Assembly: GCA_022447555.1 (NCBI GenBank)
Contig: JAKVBF010000002.1
Coordinates: 62,001-126,000 of the forward strand
Source of the DNA: Mariniblastus sp.
Lineage (GTDB): Bacteria > Planctomycetota > Planctomycetia > Pirellulales > Pirellulaceae
Direction: 5' to 3'
Length of the DNA stretch: 64,000 nt
A model generated the notes under the pieces. The model saw only the letters and a program-made list of their open reading frames with translations, was not told where the DNA came from and ran no database searches. Position 1 is the first letter of the stretch; every line of letters begins with the position of its first letter. Positions 53,084 to 62,308 of this stretch are shown piece by piece. The translations under genes and the position numbers were made by a program.

Positions 53084-54571
53084 TTAAGGCCCAATTAATT
53101 CACAGTCGGTTTCAGAGAAGGCATCGTATAGGTCATAGAATTTATCCTCAGTAATGCCCGTGAACGAAATGTTCAGGTATTTCAAGTTCTCGAGTTTCAG
53201 CAATTCAGCCACACTCTTATCCGTGATTCCGGTTGATCCAAGATGCACCCAATCCAAGGCAGGGAAACCGTCTAACAACTCGACCGAGGCGTCGGTGATC
53301 TTTGTCTTGTCGAGGTTCAACCAGTGTAATTTCTGAAGATTAGCTAACTGCGACACGGTCGGATCACCCACTTTGGTGTCCCATAAATTCAGCTGTTTCA
53401 ACTCGGTCATTTTTGAGAACGAGGCCCCCGACGCGTCAGTCACACCCGGCGAATTCGTCTCGCTAAGATCTAGTTTCGACAGTTTCTTTAACGCCGTCAG
53501 TGACTCCACACCAGCATCTGATATCTGTGTGTCACGCAGCGTCATCGTTATCATCTCTGGCATCCCAGCGAACACCTTCATGGCTGGATCACCTACCTTT
53601 GTCCGAAACAGATAGATTTCTCGTAGATTCAATCCGGATAACTTTGCGATACCGCTATCGGTCACTCCGGTATCGTTCAAACCAAGAACTTTCAAGCCCT
53701 TCATTTTACCCACCGAGTCCATTCCCGCATCCGTGATCTGAGGCCCCCAAACTTTTAGAAACGCAAGCCGTGGAACTGATTCGAGGTACCTAAGCCCCAG
53801 ATCGCTTACGCGATTACAATCCATCAAGTCCAAAGCGCGAATTGTCTGAGATCCCTCAAGATACTTAAGAGCCGCATCGCTGATTCGCGTTTGGCCGCAA
53901 CGCACCTGTTCTAAGTTCGGGATTTTGGCAATGAACTCAAAAGCTTCGTCACTGACATCCGACCGAAACAGTTGTAAAAATTTTAGATTTTGCAGCGAGG
54001 TTAACTGAGCCATCGCCTCAGCAGTAGCCGGCGATTTTTCCAAACTCAAGGACTCTAGAGGACTCATTGCCCCAACCAGTTTAAATGTGGTGAAATCGGT
54101 ATGAGTTCCGTTCAGAAGAAGACTTTCCAAACCAGGGATCCGCTGCAGTTTTTCAACCAGACCGTTGTCGTAGGTCGCTGTACTCAAATCAACTTGCCAC
54201 ACTTCACCCTTTTCGTTAGTAGAAACATAACCATCCATCGCTTCAATCTCGTCTATCAAAGACGAGCGGTCTTCCGCCGACAGCGGAGCCACTTTCGGCT
54301 CAGACGCAATCCTCGGTGTGGCCAACGCTCCCGACTTGCCGAGAGACTTGAGTTGCTTCTCCAACTCCGTAATGCGAGCCTCGAGCTTCTCTTTGTCGGA
54401 ATCACCAAGTCGATCAAGCTTCTCCTCCAGCTCCTGCAATTTCTTCTTCATGATCAATGGCTCATAGTCGGTCGTTTCACAACCTATCAAACCAAAGAGG
54501 CAGAAAGCAGCCAACGGAGTCATGAAGACAGAAAACGGACTGGGTAAGTAGAATGAGTCACTAATTCGCAT
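53084..54571 (-). CDS. Leucine-rich-repeat lipoprotein
   Basis: 495 residues. A signal sequence ends with the lipobox LIGC (Cys 31). Then a coiled-coil of about 45 residues (KKLQELEEKLDRLGD), and from about 125 a run of roughly 14 repeats of 23-24 residues with the pattern L..L.L..T.ITD.....L, a cysteine-containing type related to bacterial GALA/planctomycete LRRs. LRRs give a binding surface, so a surface adhesion or sensing role is likely. ATG 54571 is chosen; an ATG at residue 17 is possible. Confidence 0.88.
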   Translation of the reverse strand: MRISDSFYLPSPFSVFMTPLAAFCLFGLIGCETTDYEPLIMKKKLQELEEKLDRLGDSDKEKLEARITELEKQLKSLGKSGALATPRIASEPKVAPLSAEDRSSLIDEIEAMDGYVSTNEKGEVWQVDLSTATYDNGLVEKLQRIPGLESLLLNGTHTDFTTFKLVGAMSPLESLSLEKSPATAEAMAQLTSLQNLKFLQLFRSDVSDEAFEFIAKIPNLEQVRCGQTRISDAALKYLEGSQTIRALDLMDCNRVSDLGLRYLESVPRLAFLKVWGPQITDAGMDSVGKMKGLKVLGLNDTGVTDSGIAKLSGLNLREIYLFRTKVGDPAMKVFAGMPEMITMTLRDTQISDAGVESLTALKKLSKLDLSETNSPGVTDASGASFSKMTELKQLNLWDTKVGDPTVSQLANLQKLHWLNLDKTKITDASVELLDGFPALDWVHLGSTGITDKSVAELLKLENLKYLNISFTGITEDKFYDLYDAFSETDCELIGP

Positions 54572-54864
54572 AACGGAAATCCGGAAAACTTCATTTTAGG
54601 AAAGGGTTCGGCAAAGCATTCGCTTCGCCCTCATTTTCAAATACTAAACTATTAAAACATGAGTTATTTTCAATTCTAACTTCTCGATTTCCACCAGTTT
54701 GAATCGTTTTGTCGAGAAACCAAGGCAAAATATGATCGCCAACACTCAACAATTAGCGGCACTTGATTTCCGACAGACCGGATGCCTCGGCAAACGTCGA
54801 AATTTCCAGCTGATTTCACGGAGTGCAGCGATTTCCAATTCGCGTACCGTGTACCCGCCAGAGC
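54572..54864. other. intergenic, no gene seen
   Basis: About 293 bp between the LRR gene and hisN, both on the minus strand. AT-rich, with no terminator stem I trust and no frame of interest. Confidence 0.45.
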
Positions 54865-55674
54865 TCAGGCAAAGTAACCGGCCTTGGAACGCGTGAACTG
54901 CAACACCTGCTCATGGATCGCGCCGTTTGAACCAATCGCTTCCCCAGCATCAATCGAGGGAGTGCCGGCCCAATCGGTAAATCGCCCTCCGGCTTCTTCG
55001 ATGATCGGCTGAACGGCAGCCGCATCCCAAATTTTCAACTTCGGGTCAATCATCACGTCAACACGCCCCGTAGCCACCAACATGTAACCAAATACGTCCC
55101 CCCAAGTACGGGCGAAATAACTTGCATCGGTCAATGCACCCCAGACATCAACTGCATCTCGATCGGCAAATGTCTCTGCCTCAGAGGTGACAATCACCGC
55201 TTCGGCCATATTAGAATTCGTAGACACCTTTGCCTGAACAGGTGTTTCGTCTCGGCAAAAATGCCAAGCCCCTTGGCCGGAACTAGCATACACGCCTTCG
55301 TCCAAAGCAGGAAAGTAAACACTTCCAATGGTTGGCTTACCCGCTATTTCCACGCCAATCATCGTGCCAAAAAGTGGCACGCCCGATATAAAACTCTTGG
55401 TTCCATCAATGGGATCTAGTATCCAGCGAACTTCTGTTTCACCCTGTTTGTCATCAAACTCTTCGCCAACAATACTGTCCTCGGGAAACAGGCCTTCGAT
55501 CCCGCTGCGCAAAAATTGCTCCGTCTCTTGGTCGGCAATCGTGAGTGGCGAACCGTCACCTTTTTTTTGCAACTCAAACAGATCGGTCTGGAAATACTTG
55601 AGAATGATACTACCGGCTTCCCGAACAAGCTGGTTGGCCAGTTTCAGGCGGCTTTCGACCTCAGGAGAACACAT
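54865..55674 (-). CDS. hisN: Inositol monophosphatase family, histidinol-phosphatase type
   Basis: 269 residues. The metal-binding motifs are intact: GEEF, WILDPIDGTKSFISGVPLFGT and WDAAAVQPIIEEAGG. The phrase GTKSFISG is typical of HisN-type histidinol phosphatases rather than inositol phosphatases, so histidine biosynthesis is the best guess. ATG 55674 has AAAGGA 7 bp before it; an upstream in-frame start at 55740 overlaps poorly. It follows lspA by 89 bp. Confidence 0.86.
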   Translation of the reverse strand: MCSPEVESRLKLANQLVREAGSIILKYFQTDLFELQKKGDGSPLTIADQETEQFLRSGIEGLFPEDSIVGEEFDDKQGETEVRWILDPIDGTKSFISGVPLFGTMIGVEIAGKPTIGSVYFPALDEGVYASSGQGAWHFCRDETPVQAKVSTNSNMAEAVIVTSEAETFADRDAVDVWGALTDASYFARTWGDVFGYMLVATGRVDVMIDPKLKIWDAAAVQPIIEEAGGRFTDWAGTPSIDAGEAIGSNGAIHEQVLQFTRSKAGYFA

Positions 55675-55763
55675 AGGTAAATCCTTTTGATACAAAATAA
55701 ATTCCTCGAGCGGCACTCCGCAGGGGACGTTGGCCGCCATCCCGCGAAAACGAAGTTCTCTTT

Positions 55764-56423
55764 TTAAGAATTTTCTGGATCCACTTCAGACCGCTCTTCT
55801 GTTGCGGGAACGACAAAAAAAGCGTGTAAAAACAACAATACGGCTCCTGATACCAGCAGGCTGTCAGCGATATTAAAATTGGGCCAAGGGTCAAAAAATG
55901 GCACCCCCTCCAAACGGAATAAGATCCAATCTCGGACATTGTCTCGAACCGCTTCGGGGTACCCCTGAACGTAGCCCCATCCCAATCGATCGTAGAGATT
56001 ACCGATAATGCCACCCATGACTAAGCCTAACGCGGTCGTCAGCCAACGGTCGCGAGCAGCGCGAAATACAAAGAGCCAGCCAATCATTCCGATCATGGCC
56101 GCAATTGAAATAGCAGCGAAGACCCAACTGTAACCGGCGCCAAGCCCAAATAGAGCTCCAGGATTATGAGACGTTTGAATACCAAACACCCCGTCCCACC
56201 ACCAATAAGGGACTTGGCCATTTCCTTGTTCAGCAGAATTGACGTTGTAAAAACGGGTAAAAACAAACGTCTTGGAAACCAGATCAAGACCTCCACCCGT
56301 GATTGCCAGTCCAAAAAAAAGGACGTAGCGATTCCATGGAAGGGCTACATCCTTTGATTCATTTTCAGTGGAATCGCTGGAACTAGCGGTTCTCAGACTC
56401 GAGTTCACTGGCACACTTGACAC
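55764..56423 (-). CDS. lspA: Lipoprotein signal peptidase (SPase II)
   Basis: Inner-membrane aspartic protease that removes lipoprotein signal peptides. The 219-residue product has four membrane segments. The catalytic Asp residues lie in [11 protein letters not shown] and [17 protein letters not shown] is also typical. It is longer than usual because of an N-terminal polar extension. Only GTG codons (56423, 56414, 56408) serve as starts, all inside the end of the upstream zinc-finger gene, so translation should be coupled. The presence of several lipoprotein genes in this window fits. Confidence 0.9.
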   Translation of the reverse strand: MSSVPVNSSLRTASSSDSTENESKDVALPWNRYVLFFGLAITGGGLDLVSKTFVFTRFYNVNSAEQGNGQVPYWWWDGVFGIQTSHNPGALFGLGAGYSWVFAAISIAAMIGMIGWLFVFRAARDRWLTTALGLVMGGIIGNLYDRLGWGYVQGYPEAVRDNVRDWILFRLEGVPFFDPWPNFNIADSLLVSGAVLLFLHAFFVVPATEERSEVDPENS

Positions 56424-56766
56424 AATAGGGAGTATACGGGATCGTTTTCAGTCGCATCTTCGGGATTTTTTGCGAACATTCAATGCAAATACCGTAAACG
56501 CCCTCTTCGATACGTTCAAGTGCCGCTTCAATCTGCGAAAGCGTTTCCCCTTCGTTATTCATCAATAAGATGGTGTTATCCTGTTCGAAGGTATCACTTC
56601 CGATGTCGGCTATATGGCTAGGGACCGAGGAACTTCCAGAACCACCTCCGGAAGACTTGGACAAAGCCGCATCGGCCAACGTCGAAACATCCCCTCGTAA
56701 TCTTGCCCGCAACACGAGCAACATCTCTTTAAAGGGTTTTACTTCGGATTTCTTCATTTTTGCCAT
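56383..56766 (-). CDS. TraR/DksA-type zinc-finger protein
   Basis: 127 residues. A helical N-terminal half, a Gly/Ser-rich linker (SGGGSGSSS), and a C-terminal zinc finger CIECSQKIP ... CVKC, preceded by [15 protein letters not shown] typical of the DksA/TraR family. Such proteins bind RNA polymerase or act as transcription factors; orthology to DksA is not proven. GGAG precedes ATG. It overlaps the start of lspA by up to 41 bp, so both should be co-transcribed. Confidence 0.88.
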   Translation of the reverse strand: MAKMKKSEVKPFKEMLLVLRARLRGDVSTLADAALSKSSGGGSGSSSVPSHIADIGSDTFEQDNTILLMNNEGETLSQIEAALERIEEGVYGICIECSQKIPKMRLKTIPYTPYCVKCASELESENR

Positions 56767-57450
56767 CTCTGTTCTCCGTTAGCTGATCGGGCCAGCTTCA
56801 AAAGCTAGTGGATTGCCGAGCCAGTACAGCGAGCGGCACATTTTAGGTACCGCGATACTGATAGTCAAATATTCATCGTAAAAATCCGCCAATTTGTTGG
56901 TAAACCGTTACACAACAGCCACTTCGAGCGGCATAATCGTTTTTTTTTAACAGGCAAAGGGCCTCGAAAAATGGAAGGTCGGCCTCGTTGAAGTTGAGCT
57001 TTCCTCCGAATAAACTACGCCGTTAGACAACTACGTGTTCGCGCTCTTATTAAATCCTGGCAACCAACTGAGTCAGCTTTGAGCCTCAACCCGGATCTGT
57101 GTGAACCGTATATTCGGCCCCAATGCAACTCCATGTTGGATTTGTTAAAAACGCTGGTCGCCTGTCCTGACTTTGGTATTTTACTGGTCATTTCCTACAC
57201 CTCGGACAATCTTTCGGTTCCATGCAAATTAGAGTTTTTCGAGCCATTCTGGGTCCAGCTAGGAATTTCCAGGCATTTCAGTGGCTTATGAAAATTCCAC
57301 GAATGACCACCCTTCACCGGTGTTTGGCTGTCGGTGAGGACCAAACCGTTTCGGAACAAGCTGCCTTTTCCAATCCCCCATTTTTAGAACCCAACGATCG
57401 TTAAAACATCATTGCCGCGATTCAAAAGTTATAGGAACAGGAAACATTTC
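56767..57450. other. large intergenic region, no gene seen
   Basis: 684 bp between the zinc-finger gene (minus) and dapB (plus). Two short plus frames (57079-57291, 57222-57404) have no ribosome binding site and no family resemblance. A run of T at about 56940-56948 is not attached to a convincing stem. AGGA at about 57440 serves dapB. Confidence 0.5.
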
Positions 57451-58245
57451 ATGCCCAACGTATCAATCCATGGCGCCGCCGGTCGGATGGGGAAACGGCT
57501 CATTGATCTGGCAACTGCGGATGACCAAATCAACCTGATCGGTGCTATCGAAGCCATTCAGCATCCGGCTGTCGGTCAAGACGCTGGGAGCATGGCTGGC
57601 GTACCGGCCATCGGAGTCCACGTGACAACCGACCTGCCCGCCGGCGAGCAGGTCGTCATCGACTTCTCTCGCTCGGAAGCGGTACCCGGTATTTTAAAAC
57701 GATGCGTTGAGGCAGGCTTACCTTTGGTCGTTGCGACCACTGGTTTCGGAGACTCGACGATTGCTGAGATTGAATCGGCCAGTCATGAGATCCCGATTGT
57801 TTGGGCGCCAAATATGAGCTTGGCGGTAAACTTAACCATGAAATTGTCTGAAATTACCGCCGCCGCCTTGCACGAATCGGGCAATCGGGTCGACGTCGAA
57901 ATCCTCGAAACACACCATCGTTTTAAGACCGATGCCCCCAGTGGTACCGCACTCAAATTTGGGGAACTGATCTCTCAGAAGATGGATAGACTTCGAGCGC
58001 AACACGGCCGACAGGGGGATACCGGGGAACGCGCGTCTAATGAGATTGGCTACCACGCTGTTCGCGCAGGTGATGATGCCGGCCAGCACACCATCCTATT
58101 TGGAATGATGGGTGAAAAAATTGAATTACGTGTCGCTGCATCCAACCGAGATTGTTATGCATTGGGCGCCATCGCGGCAGCCAAATACTTGGCTGACAAA
58201 CCAGTGGGAATGTATAGTATGTATGATGTTCTCGGCTTAAATTAA
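57451..58245 (+). CDS. dapB: 4-hydroxy-tetrahydrodipicolinate reductase
   Basis: NAD(P)H-dependent step of lysine and diaminopimelate synthesis. The 264-residue product shows the cofactor loop SIHGAAGRMGKR at the N-terminus, ATTGF, the region IVWAPNMSLAVNL, the substrate motif EILETHHRFKTDAPSGTALKFGE and the C-terminal GMYSMYDVLGL. ATG 57451 matches the family N-terminus; an in-frame start at 57412 is less likely. Confidence 0.96.
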   Translation: MPNVSIHGAAGRMGKRLIDLATADDQINLIGAIEAIQHPAVGQDAGSMAGVPAIGVHVTTDLPAGEQVVIDFSRSEAVPGILKRCVEAGLPLVVATTGFGDSTIAEIESASHEIPIVWAPNMSLAVNLTMKLSEITAAALHESGNRVDVEILETHHRFKTDAPSGTALKFGELISQKMDRLRAQHGRQGDTGERASNEIGYHAVRAGDDAGQHTILFGMMGEKIELRVAASNRDCYALGAIAAAKYLADKPVGMYSMYDVLGLN

Positions 58246-58286
58246 ATCACCCAATTGACCCCTAAAGAAGAAATCAAGAAGAAATC

Positions 58287-58652
58287 ATGGCCAAATGTGA
58301 CGAAGGCTATCTGTGCAGTATTTGTGGGGATGACGTTGAAAACGTCCTGTCCAGCGATCTCTACTTGCGATTCGTGATTGGTCAAATCGACCCAGAGCTA
58401 TTGCACACCACGCCCGAAAAACACCTCCGCTGCAATCCTGCACTCGCCCAGTTCATTGTCTCCGAGGACTTCGAACCGGTGGTCGTCGAGGGCCCCTTTT
58501 CCAAATCCGAATTAGACCCAGACTTTGTTGCCGAGCAGGAAACACTCGTAACACGAGGCTGGAATCGACTCAAGGAGATTCACAAATTCAGAGATGTTTC
58601 AATCCTTGAATTCCCATTGCCCGAAGTCGTCGAGCAGCTGAAAAGGCGATGA
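58287..58652 (+). CDS. Small conserved-looking hypothetical protein with CxxC
   Basis: 121 residues, no family recognised. The N-terminus carries one CSIC (CxxC) pair and a later Cys at about residue 49 (HLRCNPAL). The rest is acidic and mixed alpha/beta, ending in a basic KRR. It lies 41 bp after dapB, on the same strand, so may share its transcript. No signal peptide. Confidence 0.75.
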   Translation: MAKCDEGYLCSICGDDVENVLSSDLYLRFVIGQIDPELLHTTPEKHLRCNPALAQFIVSEDFEPVVVEGPFSKSELDPDFVAEQETLVTRGWNRLKEIHKFRDVSILEFPLPEVVEQLKRR

Positions 58653-58703
58653 CACGAACCTTCCAAAACGGTTAAGAGAACCACTCCAATCTTTCCTAAT
58701 CGT

Positions 58704-59063
58704 CTACTCGGAAACACCCCCAACATGTGCAGGAAATTCGTGTTGACCTGAAACGCCCCAATTCAGCGGATCTTCGGAAACCACCGCTGACAATGAGAGG
58801 GCTTCATAAAGATGTGGGAATAGTGCTCCCCCACGGGATGGCTCCCAACGCAACGCATCACCCAACCGGCTCGATTCAATTCCAATCAGCAACAAATCTG
58901 TTCGCTCTGAAAAGTGCTTCGCCGCCGTTTCACGGACCTGCTGAGCCGTAGAGAAATGAATGTAACCATCGGCGACATCTATCTCAGCCCCTTCAAACGT
59001 TCCCACTTTCTGGGCGTCCTCCCAGAGTTCGCGACTAACTATTTTATAAATGATGGATGACAT
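58704..59063 (-). CDS. DUF952 domain protein
   Basis: 119 residues. It has the DUF952 pattern: an opening IIYKIV, WEDAQKVGTFEGAEIDVADGYIHFST, QQVRETAAKHF, LLLIGI and RWEPSRGGALFPHLYEALSL. The biochemical role is not established. ATG 59063 has AGGA at good spacing; a TTG 18 bp upstream is possible. It is divergent from the next gene, with 85 bp between. Confidence 0.85.
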   Translation of the reverse strand: MSSIIYKIVSRELWEDAQKVGTFEGAEIDVADGYIHFSTAQQVRETAAKHFSERTDLLLIGIESSRLGDALRWEPSRGGALFPHLYEALSLSAVVSEDPLNWGVSGQHEFPAHVGGVSE

Positions 59064-59148
59064 ATCTCGTTCCTGATACAATTTGTCACGTCAAACTACT
59101 TTGAGCGATGACTCAACAATCTTCAATCCCAACTTCTGAGAAAGCAAC

Positions 59149-60207
59149 TTGAATCCAATAGCTCGTTTTTCTCTGACTGTCAGTTACCTGCTTCTGTGCA
59201 TCGCGAATCCCTTGCCTGCTCAAGCATTGCAACAAGGCGCCGCCAATCGCTGGGAAAGCCAAATTCAGAAATTCGAAATTCAAGATCAACAGCAGATGCC
59301 CCAAAAGAAAGGGATCCTGTTTGTCGGATCTTCCTCGATACGCCTCTGGGATACGGAGGATTGGTTCCCCAACGAGACGATCATCAATCGCGGTTTCGGG
59401 GGCTCCGTGACGTCCGATGTGAACCATTATTTCAACCGAATCGTGGCCAATTACGAGCCTAAAGTCATTGTCATCTACGAAGGTGACAATGACATCGCGC
59501 GAGGAAAATCGGTTCAATCGGTGCTAAAAGATTTTAGATATTTTTACAGTCAAGTTGCCGCGAAACTACCCAATACGACCGTGGTTTTCATCCCGATCAA
59601 GCCGAGTCCCAAGCGTTGGGCCCTTTGGCCCAAAATGAAGCAATTCAACGACCAAGTACTGCAAATGGCCAAACGGGATCACAACCTTCGATATGCCAAT
59701 ATTGTTTCGCCGATGATGAAAACGAAATCCGACAAAAAAGACAGGCAACCAACAAGGATCTACCGCCGTGAATTGTTCACTGCAGATGACCTGCACATGA
59801 ATTCTAAGGGTTATCAAATCTGGACACGTGTCCTCAAACAGGAACTCAAAGACATCCGCAATAAAATGACCGCTCACGTTCCAGAACTGCTCAGAGAGGG
59901 CGACGAAGAACAAGCCGAAATCGTGGTCGAGGTAACAGATGTCACGTCGAATGGACCATGGACGGTCGGTTTTCGCATCAACGATCGGCCCTGGCAAACA
60001 ATGAGTGCCGTGGTCCAGGGGAGTGACACGAGATGGAACGGTGCGGAACGCATTGACAGGAAATTTCAAAGTCCGCTTCGCCGCTACCAAACGATCGGTT
60101 TCCCGACAGACCTAGGATACGGGAAACACCAGCTCACATTGCGACTCTTCCCCACCCAAGGAAAGCCGATCACCATCACAAGGTCTTTTAAATTGATCGA
60201 GGAATGA
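59149..60207 (+). CDS. Secreted SGNH/GDSL hydrolase
   Basis: 352 residues with a signal peptide (FSLTVSYLLLCIANPLPAQA). SGNH blocks: the nucleophile Ser 62 in LFVGSSSIR, Gly in NRGFGGS, Asn in EGDNDI, and the Asp-His pair in DDLHMNSKGY. Such enzymes remove acyl groups, often from polysaccharides. A C-terminal beta-rich domain of about 110 residues follows. TTG is the only reasonable start. It converges on the sulfatase gene with a 151-bp gap. Confidence 0.88.
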   Translation: MNPIARFSLTVSYLLLCIANPLPAQALQQGAANRWESQIQKFEIQDQQQMPQKKGILFVGSSSIRLWDTEDWFPNETIINRGFGGSVTSDVNHYFNRIVANYEPKVIVIYEGDNDIARGKSVQSVLKDFRYFYSQVAAKLPNTTVVFIPIKPSPKRWALWPKMKQFNDQVLQMAKRDHNLRYANIVSPMMKTKSDKKDRQPTRIYRRELFTADDLHMNSKGYQIWTRVLKQELKDIRNKMTAHVPELLREGDEEQAEIVVEVTDVTSNGPWTVGFRINDRPWQTMSAVVQGSDTRWNGAERIDRKFQSPLRRYQTIGFPTDLGYGKHQLTLRLFPTQGKPITITRSFKLIEE

Positions 60208-60358
60208 GCTGGGTCCCATGAATCTCAGCCCACAAAAACAATGATCGTAGCGGCTGTTTTTCATTTCTGATTTAAATACAAGACTCTTGCCATTGATTTC
60301 AGGCGCGGTCATCGGAATCAAATCGTCCTCGCCAACCGTAATGAAACCTGTTTGTTGA

Positions 60359-62110
60359 TCACTTCTTATTTTTAACCGGCTTTTCTTTTGCCTTTGGCTT
60401 TGGCTTTGCCTTTGGGCATGGATAAACCTGACACCGGTTTGCATATTCCTGCCACTTCTCGGCCATTTTCTTGACGCGATCGGGCTGCGCTTTCGCCAAA
60501 TCATTTTGCTCGATACGGTCGACCGACAGATCGTACAGCTCCCACTTCACTGGCTGAGATCGATCGGCCATCTTTCCTTTGGCAACCAACTTCCAATTCC
60601 CGTCGCGCACGGCGCGATTCCCCTCATGCTCCCAATACAGCCAGCGATCTATCGGTTGATCCTCAAACGCAGCGACCAATGACTTCCCTTCAAGTGGGGT
60701 GATCTCCGTGCTCCCGATCTGCTTCGGGTAATCGGCTGACGCGACATCCACACACGTTGCCATCACATCAATCAGGTGGGCCGGCTGATGACGCAATTCG
60801 TTTTGATCCTTGATCCCGGCAGGCCAATGCGCGATCAGCGGAGTTGATATCCCACCCTCGTGGACCCAGTGTTTGTATTCCCGAAAAGGCGTATTGGACA
60901 CATTCGCCCAATTTCTTCCGTATCCGATATAGGTATCGGCAGGACCCGGCATCACGCGTCCCCGCAAAATAGGCCAACCGTCGCGGGTCTGCGCTGGAAC
61001 AGATCCGAAGTAATGTACTAAATCGGCCGGTAATGGATCCAGCGTCGGCGCGGCAGCCCGTTGAGGCCTCTCTCCACCCCGACCGCAACCCTCAGCACAA
61101 CCACCATTGTCTTGCAGGAATAAAATCAAGGTATTGTCGTATTGCCCCGTTTCCTTGAGTGCACCAACAATTCGACCAATCCCTTGATCCATTTGGTCCA
61201 CCATGGCAGCATACACCTCCATGCAAGCCGACTCCCAACGTTTGTCATTGATTTGTTCCCACTGACCAACAGGAGCGGTCAGTAACGTTGTATCCGAAAC
61301 CAGCCCAATGCCTTTCATTTTATCTAGCCGTTTCTGACGAATCACTTGATATCCGACATCATACATGCCGGCATATTTTTCAATGTCACGGGGTCGTGCG
61401 TGCATGGGCCAATGCGCTGCCGTGTAGGAGACGTACATGAAGAAAGGTGCTTTGGGATCGTGCTCTTTGACAAATTTGACCGCATTGTCACTCACCGCAT
61501 CGGTAAAGTGATACGGATCCGTTGGTTGGTAATCAGCATCGTTAACGCAGGTGATCAGCTCATTTCCTCGGACTAGTGAATTGGGATCCCACAGACTCGA
61601 CGCACCGTTTATGATCCCGTAATAACGATCAAATCCTCGCTGCTGTGGCCAATTGAACTTTTGCGCATCGTCTTTGGGGTTCACGTGTTTGGTGACATGC
61701 CACTTGCCAGTCATGTAAGTCGAGTAACCGGCTGGCTTCAACACCTCGGCCATGGTCTGACTCGAGCGGTTTAATTCCCCTCGGTAACCGTCCAACCCCT
61801 GATCGTTCATCATCCATCCCACACCCGCCTGATGGGGATACAAACCGGTTAACAACGATGCCCTTGTCGGACAGCAGCGAGCCGTATTGTAAAATTGAGT
61901 GAACCGAAGACCGTTTGCGGCTAGCTCATCCAGATTGGGCGTGTTGATTTCACTCCCGTAACAACCGATATCCGAATACCCCATATCATCGGACATAATC
62001 ACGATGATATTGGGCTGTTTTTTATTCCCGGTTTCCAATGCAACCACCGAGTTGCTGACGGCCAACATCAGACAAAAAACGGCCGTTAAAATGAATCGGT
62101 ACACGAACAA
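60359..62110 (-). CDS. Secreted arylsulfatase
   Basis: 583 residues of the formylglycine-dependent sulfatase family. A signal peptide (FILTAVFCLMLAVSNSVVA) is followed by the metal-binding DD at 41-42 and the active-site motif CPTRASLLTG; Cys 80 would be converted to formylglycine. Other expected parts (KWHVT, FLQDNGG, HWPAGI) are intact. It removes sulfate from aryl or sugar substrates. A Lys/Pro-rich tail of about 20 residues ends the protein. Divergent from a pectate-lyase-fold gene. Confidence 0.94.
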   Translation of the reverse strand: MFVYRFILTAVFCLMLAVSNSVVALETGNKKQPNIIVIMSDDMGYSDIGCYGSEINTPNLDELAANGLRFTQFYNTARCCPTRASLLTGLYPHQAGVGWMMNDQGLDGYRGELNRSSQTMAEVLKPAGYSTYMTGKWHVTKHVNPKDDAQKFNWPQQRGFDRYYGIINGASSLWDPNSLVRGNELITCVNDADYQPTDPYHFTDAVSDNAVKFVKEHDPKAPFFMYVSYTAAHWPMHARPRDIEKYAGMYDVGYQVIRQKRLDKMKGIGLVSDTTLLTAPVGQWEQINDKRWESACMEVYAAMVDQMDQGIGRIVGALKETGQYDNTLILFLQDNGGCAEGCGRGGERPQRAAAPTLDPLPADLVHYFGSVPAQTRDGWPILRGRVMPGPADTYIGYGRNWANVSNTPFREYKHWVHEGGISTPLIAHWPAGIKDQNELRHQPAHLIDVMATCVDVASADYPKQIGSTEITPLEGKSLVAAFEDQPIDRWLYWEHEGNRAVRDGNWKLVAKGKMADRSQPVKWELYDLSVDRIEQNDLAKAQPDRVKKMAEKWQEYANRCQVYPCPKAKPKPKAKEKPVKNKK

Positions 62111-62172
62111 ATCTCCCTGGACAGAGTTAGATCAAATTTCAACCAATCTCGTATTTGCGAGGGTCCCACCCC

Positions 62173-62193
62173 ATAGCACTCTTAGAATGCTAT
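62173..62193. promoter_or_regulatory. Operator-like 21-bp palindrome
   Basis: ATAGCACTCT-T-AGAATGCTAT, two 10-bp arms around one base with one mismatched pair. It lies in the 198-bp divergent region between the sulfatase and the pectate-lyase-fold gene, where a shared regulator could act. No protein is known to bind it. Confidence 0.5.
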
Positions 62194-62308
62194 GAATGAT
62201 AGTTTATTTCAACCACCAATTGTTACCGCCCATAGAAACAAACCGTTACAATAATAGTCGGGGAGCCCACGCTTTCAGTTGGGTCCCAAAATAACAGGAA
62301 AATTGAAC

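Noticed and set aside
57079-57404. Two short plus-strand frames ahead of dapB
   Set aside because: No ribosome binding site, odd composition, and mutual overlap in different frames.
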